In this document: piece by piece, positions 48,200 to 58,694 of the stretch
How the letters are laid out: every line of letters begins with the position of its first letter
Numbering within the stretch: position 1 is the stretch's first letter
NCBI GenBank assembly: GCA_000310025.1
Contig: FN649749.1
Span: 1,779,763-1,843,762 of the forward strand
Source: Ectocarpus siliculosus
Lineage: Eukaryota; Sar; Phaeophyceae; Ectocarpales; Ectocarpaceae
Direction: 5' to 3'
Length of the DNA: 64,000 nucleotides
Position numbers and translations under genes: made by a program
The notes under the pieces: model-generated
What the model saw: only the letters and a program-made list of their open reading frames with translations
What the model was told of the DNA's origin: nothing
Databases searched by the model: none

Positions 48200-48424
48200 A
48201 GTAACGGCCTTGCGGAAGGGGTGAAGCGCTTACTTCGCCTTGGGGGTAGTACCGAGGACATGGCGACGATGGAGCAAGGGGACGCGGTTGCCGCGGCGGG
48301 GGCTGTGGGGTCGCCCCCTGCGGCAGCGGGGACGGAGGGGCCAGCAACAGCGGCAAGGGTGGAAGCCGTGGCGCAACAGGCGGGGAGTGGCGTTCATTCT
48401 GAGGCAACATCGCCCACAGACTAA
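27268..48424 (+). CDS. Polytopic class-3 (diacylglycerol-lipase-like) lipase, copy A
   Basis: Exons with consistent phases: 27268-28441, 28751-29421, 29635-29754, 30006-30233, 30656-30901, 31054-31305, 31491-31628, 31863-31982, 32213-32356, ~32475-32563 (unsure), 32646-32768, 33257-33361, 33553-33785, 34320-34491, 35147-35205, 36167-36314, 41583-43106, 43477-43701, 44105-44251, 45340-46578, 46904-47086, 47759-48424. About 2,640 codons. Order: low-complexity N-terminus, multipass membrane region, lipase domain with long low-complexity inserts, acidic and Gly-rich tail. Triad candidates: Ser in GHSMGG (44207-44209), Asp in DGDPVP (46567-46569), His in YTHVG (46928-46930). The membrane-plus-lipase layout matches sn-1 diacylglycerol lipases, which release monoacylglycerol from membrane diacylglycerol; substrate here is inferred. 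Doubts: a stop within exon 6 and the phase of the exon near 32475. Confidence 0.85.
29635..33361 (+). CDS. Lipase A exons 3-12: multipass membrane region
   Basis: Short exons (105-252 bp), nearly all in phase 0, each carry about one membrane helix: IVLAVVLVCWVPVWLAWCW (exon 4), FMGLAVALYLNPIMVVGNFV and SLSVAVAVFLVVALCIADGV (exon 5), VVFGVLTLALMLLVDLTSF (exon 7), SILAKLLLAVRGFN (exon 8), IFMVMLWAVWMLCRIYI (exon 9), FLLGIVYVTFALWRLIDIL (exon 11) and STLCAYALQLLLLFLPSS (exon 12). Exon 6 (31054-31305) has a TAG at 31108 inside a 15-base GT...AG stretch. The piece at 32475-32563 (AVNPTIYNFKSEESKRFK) looks coding but its end phase does not fit exon 11. Copy B retains exons 11 and 12 with identical lengths. 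Confidence 0.75.
33553..36314 (+). CDS. Lipase A exons 13-16: start of the lipase domain
   Basis: Exon 13 (33553-33785) begins VRFVYFEEQVPVAKRKRR and has an acidic insert. Exon 14 (34320-34491) carries LLELAWEAYNDPIGF and MGFELVRHIHNV. Exon 15 (35147-35205) carries LVVTFRGSVGTKHWMDNLR, the conserved strand and oxyanion region of class-3 lipases. Exon 16 (36167-36314) carries TEFNMDQMMPKGREHEA and DIDIRAAEALHGVVAHLASA. Phases 2, 0, 2 and 0 connect precisely, and copy B has the same boundaries. Confidence 0.85.
37314..37612 (+). repeat. 5' LTR
   Basis: 299 bp, longer than the 3' LTR mainly because CTTGCCTGAGGGGCTTGCGT is repeated with a short spacer (about 37458-37508). Confidence 0.9.
37514..37524 (+). 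promoter_or_regulatory. TATA-like box in LTR
   Basis: ATATATATAAT in the 5' LTR, repeated at about 39842-39852 in the 3' LTR, is the only strong TATA-like motif there and is placed as expected for an LTR promoter. Confidence 0.4.
37616..38110 (+). repeat. GC-rich minisatellites inside the LTR element
   Basis: A phrase GGCGTCCCCGGTCGCCGCGT recurs with a 102-bp period (37623 and 37725). A second unit starting GAGGGGTTGGATGAA and containing GTGGAGCCCCGACGCACCC occurs three times (about 37782, 37924 and 38055; periods 142 and 131 bp), interspersed with AGC triplets. Both strands are open because of triplet bias; the frames look like by-products of the repeats. Confidence 0.85.
38111..39669. other. 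Remaining interior of the LTR element, no gene recognised
   Basis: The first 450 bp are GGC/GCG-rich; from about 38580 it becomes T-rich with long T runs (38730, 38830). CAGTCGCGTTTT occurs twice (38869 and 38935). No protein motif was found. Confidence 0.6.
39670..39940 (+). repeat. 3' LTR
   Basis: 271 bp, very similar to the 5' LTR apart from its extra segment; scattered substitutions suggest a fairly young insertion. Confidence 0.9.
41583..43106 (+). CDS. Lipase A exon 17: long low-complexity insert
   Basis: 508 codons in phase 0, bounded by ACGACAG and a weak CCG/GTGATT donor, the same borders as in copy B. It starts EEEEDGHGFGDHEEP and is rich in Gly, Ser and Ala, with conserved islands shared with copy B: ISPSGIRAILKGFSVLPWQF, RDGNRWNF, SMTVVSDIEEGK and GRSASFDHAAILEANDG. 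The islands sit between oxyanion strand and nucleophile elbow, so this is an insertion in the lipase fold that may be regulatory. Confidence 0.85.
43477..47086 (+). CDS. Lipase A exons 18-21: catalytic core
   Basis: Exon 18 (43477-43701): REAARRGLEAADNAAH and LWGQVHTGFWNSYE, the latter matching the V-H-x-GF motif of class-3 lipases. Exon 19 (44105-44251): DIKLYVTGHSMGGALATHC, the nucleophile elbow. Exon 20 (45340-46578): a low-complexity insert then MFSFGAPRVGNSIYAARYND and VVVDGDPVP with the acid residue. Exon 21 (46904-47086): PSWWYTHVGTKVLID with the catalytic His, then DPSFVEKRFFVRSKRYVLSH. All phases are 0. Exons 18, 19 and 21 are the same length in copy B. Confidence 0.9.
47759..48424 (+). 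CDS. Lipase A exon 22: acidic and Gly-rich C-terminus
   Basis: Phase 0 acceptor CCCAG at 47754-47758. It encodes MPAHWPFGIKADSSSDSSSG, a poly-Asp/Glu run, QAVDALNEADSLNRVQSFRL and LVARSVSGATLR, a poly-Gly run from (GGC)n at 48170-48200, and LAEGVKRLLRLGGSTED before TAA/TAG-type stop at 48422-48424. Confidence 0.85.
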
Positions 48425-48862
48425 TGTTAGGTTTCTCTTGCAAAAATGGCTGCGGCACGTTTCTCGGGGCTTCTGGACCATCGTCGCGGTGGCAGGACCG
48501 GCATGGTTCCGCCGTGTGTTAAGAGAGACGGGGGAATGCCCTACGGCAATATTCGCCCTCATTAGTAACCCGTCAGCGGGGGTGCACCCATCATTCTAAC
48601 TGGAAGGTCAGACGAAACCGAAGCTTAGTAGCAGGGACAGAGGCAAAGACGGGAGGCAGAAAAGGATACGTTGCAGGTGCGCAAGTCAGGGTGCAGATAT
48701 TGTTTTCGGGGATGGAATCAGTTCGTCTTCCTTGGACGAAGGTTGCCGCAACCCTCACGAGCTGGTCCACCCGATGGTCGATTCTGGGAAGGGAATAAGG
48801 TATAGTTCCGAGAAACGCACGGGTTCAGGAGTGGAGGTACAAGAGGTTGGTGGTAATATCGA

Positions 48863-50039
48863 GACGAATCGTTGGTTGCGAGATGTTTTTGAAGCAACAA
48901 GATTTGCCACGCTGTTAGTACGCCGGCTCGCCTGTCCCTGGTGGGTGATGTTTTCATAGTTGTTGGAGCTCCCCGCCCCACCGTGGAGATTGTATGTGTC
49001 CCATTCCTTTCGTGTGCATAAGTTTGATTTTCTTCTTGACAATGCGGTGACATTGGTGAGACGACAGTAGTGTTGGTTCAAGGTGTGTGGGGTTTCGAGT
49101 GGGAAGGAGCGTAGGACGAACCCTTTCGTCGCACATCCCTGGTCAGAAAAGCAATCGAGATTTTCAAATTGTGGATGTGATACGCATACAAGCGAGGAGT
49201 TGCTGTCGAGGTGTCTTGATTAAGATTGTTGTACAGGTAAATATGTTCTAGGGTTGGGTTTCTTGTGAGGATTGGCCCGGTGACAAGTGCGTTGTTGCCA
49301 ACGCCTCGCGATGATTTTTCGTAATGATTGGGAGCAAGTTCAGCACGAGATTTACGGTGTCCACAGCACTAGCAGCACGATGCGTTCCCACCCCGCGCCC
49401 CATTGGCAATCATGATACGTGAGTGATATTTTCGGTGTTGTGGCGTGAACACTGCCTGTCGTTCTCGATAACATTATGTGCGTGCGATGCAAGCTCGAAG
49501 CGCTTGTCGTCTTCTTGTTGTGTGAGAAGGCAATGCGGTGTCGGGTTGGGGTAGTATCCGGTGTGGTGCTGATAAGTACAATCGAATTGTTGGCATCGCG
49601 TTTCTTCGTTGTGGGGGGTTGAGAGTGGATTCGTCCGAGAACGGTCGAAACTTGTGGAAATGTGCGATGTTGTTGCCGTAATGCGTACCAGTGTGATGAG
49701 AATCTGCAATATCTACACAGAATTCTGAATTGGCGGTATTCCTCACGCACGGAGTACACTGCTGTGGAAGAGCAGCTGGACAAACCACAAGCAGACCTCA
49801 AATTGGAAAACCGAATCCCAAGCTCTAGCTTGGGTCTCTCCAGATCAAAAGTATTTCTTGTCGGTGTCATTTTCATTAGCATTGCCCACCCCTGCCCGAC
49901 CGGGCCTCAAAAGCCCATCTCAAGCTACAGTGCACGACGTGCGACCACCAAAGGATGACTCCGTAGGGCATCGAAAGTCATGACGCCTCCCCGAGATTCA
50001 GCAGCTTCCGGCCACTACGGCGGACAGGAGGCATCGTTG
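48863..50039. other. Left part of the spacer, nothing recognised
   Basis: After the homology with the right arm ends at about 48862, the sequence is moderately A/T-rich. Open frames on the minus strand (49352-49882) show no motif. Confidence 0.5.
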
Positions 50040-51360
50040 TATGCTTCGCCCTATTGTGCGGCCATTTTTCAGACATTCATCGACAGACATGGTACCATTG
50101 TAACTTGGATCATCGGGTTGGTTTCGAAATATGTTCAAACCAGGTTTTCAAAGTATCGTGCTACTGGAGTCCTGAAACGGCAGAGTTTTGGCTCCAGATG
50201 CACATCGCTTCCCTCGACAAGGAAGCCTCCTCAAAGTTGAGAGCGAAACATGTTTTGGGCAATGACACTGCGATGTTATGATTTTGATTCGATCAAACAA
50301 AGGTCACATGCGTGTCGGAGTCGGGACTCGGTGTGACAATGGGACTTCGGCCACAGCCAGCCCCCCAGCCCTCAATACGAATGTCATGGACAAGAAGGAA
50401 GAAGTGAAATTCTCATGTAGGAGGATTATGACAGCACAACAGCATGTTTCGTAGAAGTCTGGACTCGGTTTCTCACCCCAACTTGGGTACCGAAAGCCCA
50501 ATCTGTGAATGTCATCGGAGAGAATGCATGAGTGAACTTTGGCAAGACTGAATTTGCGTGGAGTTCTATTTCTTCAACAATATAGTATCATTTTCTTTGC
50601 GATATCACAGATTTTGACGAATTTCACTCCCAATTGGACTAGTCAGTCCTGCTACCGAAAACGAAGATTTCGTTTCAGGTGCATCCTGGTCCTCTCGACG
50701 AGGAAACCTCCTCCAAGCTGATAGTGAAATATGTTTTGGGCAATGGCACTCTGTGATGTTTAGTCTCTGATTCGGTAAACCCAGGGAGATATTCGCGTCG
50801 GAGTCGGGACTCGGTGTGAGACACCGGGACCTCTGGCGCAAACAGCCCTCGATATGAATGCTATGGACAAGAATGAAAGAGTGAAATTCTCACGTAGGGG
50901 TTTCGCTAGTGAAACAGCATGTTTGGAAGGAGCCGGGGCCCGGTTTCACACAGCAACTTGGGACACCGAAAACTGCCTATGAAGTTATCGGCAAGAATCA
51001 ATGAGTGAATTTCGTCAACAAGCCCGTGATTCCGTGAAGCTCTACATCTTGAACGGCCGGTTCTGCTTTCTTCGGGATGTCGCAGAAATGTTTGGAACGC
51101 GTTCACTCTGACGTCGACCACCGTGCCATGCTACTAAAAAGTTCAGTTTCAGACGCATATTGGTTCCCTCGACGAGTAACCCTCCTCGAAGCTGACAGTG
51201 AAACATGTATTTGGCAACGATACCTTGCAATATGATGCCTCTGATTCACTCCACTGATCCACGCCATCCAGGAGATATGCGTGTCGGAGTCGGAACTCGG
51301 TTCCACACCTGGACGTGGGATACCGGAAGTCTTGGCTTTGGAACCGTTTGAAAGGTCAAC
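50040..51360. repeat. Three diverged tandem units of about 480 bp
   Basis: Landmarks recur at regular spacing: CCCTCGACAAGGAAGCCTCC at 50211, a CTCTCGACGAGGAAACCTCC form at 50692, and CCCTCGACGAGTAACCCTCC at 51166 (periods 481 and 474). Each is followed about 60-100 bp later by GCGTCGGAGTCGG(G/A)ACTCGG. Divergence is high and the first and last units are incomplete. Confidence 0.8.
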
Positions 51361-51539
51361 GAGGATGACAATCTCGAACCCGCCTCGTTCGATGTGGTGA
51401 TCGATTCAAGAGGTTGCATGCCAACTGTTCCTGCCGGTCTCGTTGGCGCAGGCGTAGCGCAAGCCTGATCGATACCGGTACAACAACAGCCACCAAACCG
51501 GCAGGGGAAAAGGGTGGCCAGGGGCAACAATCCGGGGGG

Positions 51540-52330
51540 GCGCACAGTCGATGGCAGTGATGCTGTCACCAACGAGGGTGGGATCGACGGCAGTCTGCCG
51601 AAGAAGAGTGTGGAGAGGGGGGAACGCGGAAATGGCATCATCGAGGGGCAGGATGACGACAGTGACGACTTCGGAAAAGTATAGGAGTAGTAGCACGGAG
51701 GATGCCGACAGTGATGCCTACTTAGGCAAGTGTGGGAGTAGCGGTGATGACCAGTAGGATGACGGCAGTGATGTCGACTCGGGAAAGGATAGGAGTGGCG
51801 GCGATGACGATCACAACTGGGGGCCAATGTTTGACGACGACAACGACACCGAGGGCGTGCACCCCGCAGAACGTGCAGAAGGTGCGGCAGATCGCCGCGA
51901 GGTATTCGATGAGCGTCGAGTCTTCGCCAAGATGATGGCGAAGAGCAAGGAGAACGTGGACGAAAGTCTTGCGGTCATTTTTGTCTTACCAAGCCCTGGG
52001 CATACAGACCCAAAGTCGGGGCACACATCCAGTACCTGGTTGGTGGGCAGACGACCGCGAATCCAGAAGAGGGCCCTAAGAAAGGGAGGCCGAAACTTTT
52101 CGACTCGCGAGGAAAAGGTCTTGATGTCAAGCGAGAAGAGGAGCAATCGCACAACGGCTGTACTGCAACACGCGCCTATACGCGGGGGCTGAAGAACAAA
52201 TCGCGGAGATCGACAAGGATGAAGGATTTGACCGAAGGTGGACATCGGCGGACGAGAAAAAGACCAAAACCGAATACGTAATGGAGTCGTTCCTAAGGCG
52301 GGAAGGAGAGGTGATATGTGTCAACGTCAA
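51540..52330 (+). pseudogene. Decayed ORF with acidic repeats, family unknown
   Basis: Reading right, degenerate DSD-rich units (about 51650-51830: GQDDDSDDFGK, EDADSDAYLGK, DDGSDVDSGKDR) are followed by VFDERRVFAKMMAKSKENVD, then in another frame EEGPKKGRPKLFDSRGK, then in a third YAGAEEQIAEIDKDEGFDRR and MESFLRREGEVICVNVNLL. The frame changes and stops suggest a broken gene. It may be transposon-derived, but no family is recognised. Confidence 0.35.
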
Positions 52331-53129
52331 TCTTTTGCGCGCATGAATAAGGCAAGGTGCGGCTTATTGAACTTTTGGCGCGTTCGTGTGCAAGGGTGTG
52401 TTCGTCGATTGCTCAAAGTCTCGCGATTTTTTGTCAGGGATGTATGTGTCAAAACCGTAGTCGAAGAGGCGAACCACCCTACAATGGTGGCGATTCTGCT
52501 ACTGTAAACAGAAGTGGTAACTACCGGTCTACTCGGCATTCACCACCAATCTCTTGTACGTCCTCTCCTGAAGTTGCGTGTCTCCCGGCCCTAACCCTAT
52601 ACCTATTGCCCTACTCTCCAAACGATCATCAGGCGGTCCACCTCGTTGGAGTTGCGGCAACCTTCGTTCAACAAAGAAGACTGTCCCTTTCATCCTCAAA
52701 AACACTAAATAACAGCACCCTGACTTGAGCGAAAGTAACGTACACGTGTTTTCCTCCTTCTCTCCGCCTACATTTGGCTCTGCGTCTATCTCTGTCACTA
52801 TGCTTCGGTGTCGTCTGACCTTCAGCTCTAGTCTTCTGTGCACCCCCGCTGCCGGACTACGTACTAACGAACGCAAATATTGCCGTAGGGCAGCCCCCGG
52901 CCTTCTCAACACACGACAGAACCACCCAGCTCCCTGCTTCGGTGCCGATTGTGGAAACGCCTCCAAAGAACATGCCGTCACCGCTTCCGCGGGAGAGACC
53001 AAGGAGTTATCGGAGAGGCATGCTGCTGAAGAACATATGGCATTCCCCGCCTGTCGCTACCCTCGTCGCTGTTGCTGGCCCCTCCTTCCCTACTTCCGCA
53101 AGGGGCTTTCACATAACCTAGTCGCTGCC
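52331..53129. other. 3' flank of lipase copy B
   Basis: 52530-53129 (reverse strand) matches the 3' flank of copy A. Left of 52530 nothing is recognised. No convincing polyadenylation signal was assigned. Confidence 0.6.
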
Positions 53130-53664
53130 TTCCTCGATCGCCGCCAAATCCCGGCTACTACGCCAGAGACGGAGCAACCGGTTTGCTCCCTTCTGCAAGA
53201 CCGATAATACCATCACCGCCGGCTTGGGGAGCTGTGTGTTGTAGCCCGTCTCTCGCCGTCCCCACAGGTTTACCGGTTTCACCATCGCCTCCACCCTCAC
53301 CAGCACCCGCTGCGGAAGTGGGAGTGGTCGGTCGCAGCGATAGGCTGGAAACTGACCTAGCGACTAGCCGGAACGACTGCCCGCGATTAAGCTTGTCCGC
53401 TCTCTTTAGAGCTTTCACCGCCTGTTGAGCCATGATGTCCTGCCTCACCAACATCGACGAAGACGGCAGAGCCCCCTCCCCCTCGCTGTCCGTGTTCGTA
53501 TCCGCTTCTCCCCCGACGTCCTCAACGTCCTGCTTCCGTTCCTTCGCATTGGTGCCACCGTTATCGTTGGCACCGCCATCAGAAGAGGGGTCGCTGCTGC
53601 TGTTATCCTTGATTCCGTACGGCCAATGAGCTGGCACGCTACCTTGGAGCTCGGGGGGCACCGC
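53130..53664 (-). pseudogene. Lipase B exon 22 with terminal frameshift
   Basis: Begins AVPPELQGSVPAHWPYGIKD like copy A and keeps MAQQAVKALKRADKLNRGQS and LVARSVSSLSLR. At about 53205 the frame runs into SKPVAPSLA and a stop at 53158, whereas the copy A-like KGANRLLRLWRSSRDLAAIE continues in the neighbouring frame. A single-base indel in GAAGGGAGC is enough to explain it. The alteration changes only the tail. Confidence 0.8.
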
Positions 53665-56600
53665 CTGTGGGATTGGGGAGAGGACAGAGTTGACGATATA
53701 TTTGGGCAACAATGGTGAGATTCGCGCTTTGCAAAATAGTAGTCATTGCGGATTGAGGTCGAGAGTTGTAAGGAGGGATTGCAGCCAACCGTCCTCAACC
53801 AGGTATAGCTAGCTTTCGGCAACGCTGGACGCGATATTTCTCTCATTGGTATGTGAAGGCAGAGTGTGGAAGACGAACATGTTTGGATGATTTAGAGGTG
53901 CACGCCAGCCGCGTTTTCTCAGACCTGTGGTTGCAATATAAGAGTCAAGGACTCGTGCTCAACACCTGTATATATACTGTAAGTCGAGCCTGCCAACAAC
54001 CGGGTTGATCGACAGCTGCGCGTGACAATGCTCTTGACCCCCCCAGCAACAACAACAATACAGGGGTACCTGCAACAGGTTGCCCCTTAGTCCCGCTTGG
54101 TACGCGTGGACGAGGTGGGAGAGCACGTGGCGCTTGGACCGAGCGAAAAATCTCTTCTCAACGAAGCTCGGGTCAATGATCAAGCTTCCCCTCCCGCGAC
54201 CGTCGATCAATGCCTGGGTGCCCGCATGGGCGTACCGCCAGCTAGGGATTCCCTGCGAATTTCGAGGCGGGGTGACGGTCGGAGTGGAGTAAGCGTGTCG
54301 GCATGTTGTCTTTTACCGCGTGGCATTGTACATGAAGTTGTGCAGATTCAGCACGAATGTCGGAGTAGTGAAGAAAGTGGGCTGTCTGGTCCGCCTACAG
54401 ATGCACAGGAATCGCTGAGCCCAAGCAGCACCATCTGCCGGTAACCGTACGCGTTCGGTACCAGAAGAGGTGTTGATCGACAACAAACGTGAGAAATACA
54501 CAAAATCATCGGAATTGCCGAAAGCATCCACACCCTGGTACACACTTACAGGGACCGGGTCACCGTCGACTACCACTCGGAAGCTGTCGGGCACCACTTC
54601 GTCGCAACGGGCGGCGAAAATCGAGTTCCCTGCGCGGGGCGCCCCGAACGAATACATGCGCAACTCGACTTTTGGGGTAAGAGGGACCTCTTCCGCCTCG
54701 CCCCTTCCATCCCCGTCCACCTTCCCGCTGCCGTGTTCCTCACGGCCCCAAAATGAATGTCGCAGTGTGGGATTGTTGATAAGGTTCCGGGGATCGAACG
54801 AGCTCGCGACGGTGGTGAAACGCGACACCATCCTGCTGAGGACGTTCGTGCCATCGTGCGGCTCGCGATCGTTGCTGTTCCCAGAGGAGACGGAGCAGGC
54901 GCCATCGCAGTGATCGCCACGGCTTTCACGACGAGTCGCGGCCCCTCCTACTTTCGCGGAGGTCCCGCGCTTCGCCTGGAAGCGCCTGCTCAGGTTTCCC
55001 GCCAGCCCTTCCCGCGGGTTGTTGCCTTGCCCCCCCCCTCCCATAGCAGCCGCTCCACCCGCCACCGCCGCCGCCGCCGCCGCCGCATTGAGGTCTCCCT
55101 TGCCGGGTAACGTCGGCGATGATGATGATAATGGAGGCCGTGGCAATGCCCACGAGTCGTCCATCGGGGGGCCCGGCTTGCCCGTTCGTCCGCCCCTGGT
55201 ACCACGACCGGGACCGTTCTCATGTACCTTGCCCCCGGCGTTATTACCATCAGGTGCCTGCTGCTGATGATTGCGGGGAGGCGAACCCGCCACTTTCTGC
55301 ATCAACGTCCGCCGCACGTGCATGAAGTTACCTAGGCGGGCCTGTATCTTGTCGATAGTGTACAGCTGGTGCGATCAAACAACACGGACGGGGAAGAAGG
55401 AACAGGCCGGACGGGAGGAACAACACATGCGCACGAAATGCAGCAGAGCTGAGATCCTGAAAATCTCTGGATTTGGAAGGACTATGGAATGATGGATGCG
55501 TACAGACGATAGCCTCCCCCCGTCGCTCGAAACTATGACATGCCATATGCCTTGAAAACGCTCAACCACATGTGTGTCAACCAATGCTTGATAGTAGACG
55601 TCTGAGGAAATGGAAAGACGGTTTTATCAGGAATTGTTTTTCCATCTCACCCTAACCTATTTGCCGCTGATACACCACCTCGGCAAGCTCTTTCTTTGTG
55701 ATCCCTCACAGAGGCAGCCGCTTGCTTCGAAGTATGAAAAATAGGCAGGACGCCTGAAAACCGTCACTCTGATGCACGTATTGTATACCAATACCAACCG
55801 ATTGCTATGGCTTCGAGCCCTACCGATGCCGCACAATCACCACAAACGTGCTGAAACTTCAGGGCTCGGTTTGCAGATCTCAGCAACAAGCTTTAGGGGT
55901 CAGGTCCGTCAAGCGTCCGCGAGTCGCCACAAGTGTGCTATGGAGTACTTCAGTAGAGCTACCACGAAATAGACAATATTTCAGCCTTTTCCGGTCCGCA
56001 CCAGAGCTTTCAAACGAGGGAGTGGAGCAGTCACGCCGCAACGTCTACTTCCAAATTGGCCAAAGTTGCTGAACGCCAATTCCTCATGACAACCAAGCTA
56101 CGTCTAACATTGTTTTCTACAGCAGACATGTAGACTTCAGGGTCTACCTTGTGAAACTGTGGAGGATAGCGCAAGGTTGTCTGACAAATATCACAAGAGT
56201 TGGTTACTAACAGGGCCTTTGACAAGTGATTGCCATCACGACGAAATACCTACCCTCACAAGGACCAGGGGTGCCCCGAAAGCTCATGGACTTGGAGGAC
56301 GAAACGGTGAAGAGCTACAGAAAGGACGATATCTTCCTGGCGTGAACATGCACAAGACAACTGACCGGGAAACAAACACTGCCTGGGGTGGTTGGGGGTG
56401 AGTGAGGGGGCATAAATCACTGCAGTACCTCCATAGAGCGCCGACAGACTTGCGTACGGCAATACCCACCTGATAATGTTATAACCACGGCGGTGAAAAG
56501 GTTGTGCTATCTGTGTTGCCATATCGTACGCGTCCCACCACGTTGGATCCCCATGACAGCACCACGTGGCCCATGTGCACAAGAACACCAACTGGGTGTG

Positions 56601-58694
56601 TGTCAACTGTGAGTGCAGAACGTCACCCCCTATGGCCTGGGTCGCAACTCCCATTTTTCTTTGTTATCCCTTGTCTGTAACTGGTCTTCTTGACGCGCGA
56701 CGCCTGTTGCTATCCGAGACTCCATCGAACTCCTTGACCGTGCAAAGCATGGTACAACTACTCCCATGTCTAGTTGGCGTCCGAGCGCCCGAGCGTATTC
56801 TCCCCCGCCACCACATTGACCAACGCCTTACCTTGAGGTCCATCGAGCAGTGCGTAGCCAAGGCGCCGCCCATGGAGTGCCCCGTCACAAAAACCGTAAT
56901 GTCTGGAGGGTTGTCCTGGCTGAGTATCCAGTCGATTACCGTCTCCCGAATGCAAGCGTGGAGTTCTCCCCGCACACCCTCACGTACGGGTGCGCATTTG
57001 GCAACGTGGCGAACGACGACGAACGTTTGTTGCTGTGGGCGACGTGCGCGTCCGATCATTCCAGCCGTCGGGAGGACAGCGAGAGAGAATACGGGAGTCG
57101 CGACCATCGAGAGAAGCCTACCGTCGGCGGCCCTCCATAGAGCGGTTAAACGGCGCGAGAACCGCCCTATCGCGGGACCTCCGCATGGGTAGCATGGATG
57201 CGGCCACTACGAGATTTTCAAGATGGTCGACAAATCCAGTGCCACACGATCGTTGACCGCAATACATGGGGAACCTGCACTGCTTGGGACCAACACTAAT
57301 GAGAGACCCTGATATCGCCTCCCTCTCGTAAGTTGATCAAGATATGACAGCCGCTGGGTCGATGCTGCAGTTTCGATGTGTCAGCAGCATGGGTGTCCAG
57401 GACCTGAACAACGCGTCTTTCGAGAGATCCCCCCTTCTCCGAATACATATTGCCCGGTGTGCAAACGTTGAGCTTGGAAAACCAACCCGTGTTTTGTGTG
57501 CTTTTCTTAACCGCGTCTATCGCGCTAATCGGGTGACCAATGAAAAGGTTTCAGTCCCACTGCCATTGAAAACACAAAGAGCTTTTAGGTCACGATCTGG
57601 GACCCAGTGACGGAGGGTCATGGGGGAGTCTACGCTACTCTGCAAGACATATAGCGGAGAGAAAACAGAAGAAACCTGCACGTGTTTACCATGGCTGCTA
57701 CTACTATTGATGCGCCATCGTTTCGGATTGCTTTCATCGTCTTCCCTGCATTTACGTGTGTGTGTACACGGGCAAGCTCACCACTGCGCCTGACCGTCCC
57801 TGGCCATCGATTCGTTTAAGGCGGCAAACACTTGAACAGACCGCGGTGGGATGCGCCCCTGTATTGCTGATGGCGAAACTACAACGGCACACAGATCGTC
57901 CTATCGATTGCCCTCCACCGCAATAAGTTATTAATGTTCTGTCTGGAAGTTGAAGCTGCTCACACGAACCACGTCAACAAAGGAGACCAAAACACAAGAG
58001 ACATCCTGACTGCCAATACTGTTTACTGTAGCCTGGTCATGTCAGCCATTTTCATGCCAACCATTTACCTCGTAGGCGTCCCAGAAGCCCGTGTGCACCT
58101 GCCCCCACAGGCACTGCCTCAGGAAGGGGATTCGGTTGATGCCCATCGCGTGGGCAGCCTTGTCTACGGCCTCCATCGCCCGCCTGGCCGCCTCCCTCAG
58201 CATGTCAAACACCGTTCTCCTGCCTCGGACCAAGTGTTCCGCTGGCCCAACGTATTCCGGACTCGGTCCTCCAATCGCGCCGGGTGATTCGCCCTGGTAT
58301 TTAATCGTTGTTGCCATTGTTGTATTCGTATTTACACCATTTCTTCAAGGAGCGTGAAGGATGATTGTGAGGAACACTTGCGTTTGAGAGACCAAATGCT
58401 CTGGGCTGAGTGTTGCATTTCGGTTGAAGAGAGGTTGTCTCGACACTGGCCGTACCAGACACGAGTCGGACCTTTAAGGTCAGGATGTCCGTGGAGCATC
58501 AACGTCTAGAATACAGTGCTCGAGCGTGGGACGGCTACATAGCCCGAACCGGAAACACAACCCAAACAACAATGGCGATACCGACCTACGGTTCCAGAAA
58601 AGAGTGCAGCTTTGCGACGAAGGTACCGATACACCTCGTTTGGCACATGCATTCAATCCCTTGCCCCTGACGCGACGTTATGCAAACTAATCAC

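Larger units (their letters stand above)
32646..48862 (+). repeat. Inverted duplication, left arm (part visible in both)
   Basis: Alignable with the reverse complement of 52530-63737. Homology covers exons 11-22 and continues about 440 bp past the stop codon (shared GCCCTACGGCAATATT, CAGCGGGGGTGCAC, GAACGAAGGTTGCCGCAA-type phrases). Introns are largely diverged. Exons 1-10 probably also have partners beyond the right end of the window. Confidence 0.85.

Noticed and set aside
58281-58330. Apparent start codon (MATTIKYQGES) for a short gene before lipase B exon 18
   Set aside because: Both copies share a CAG acceptor directly before the GGT/GGC codon aligned between them, so the ATG is intronic.
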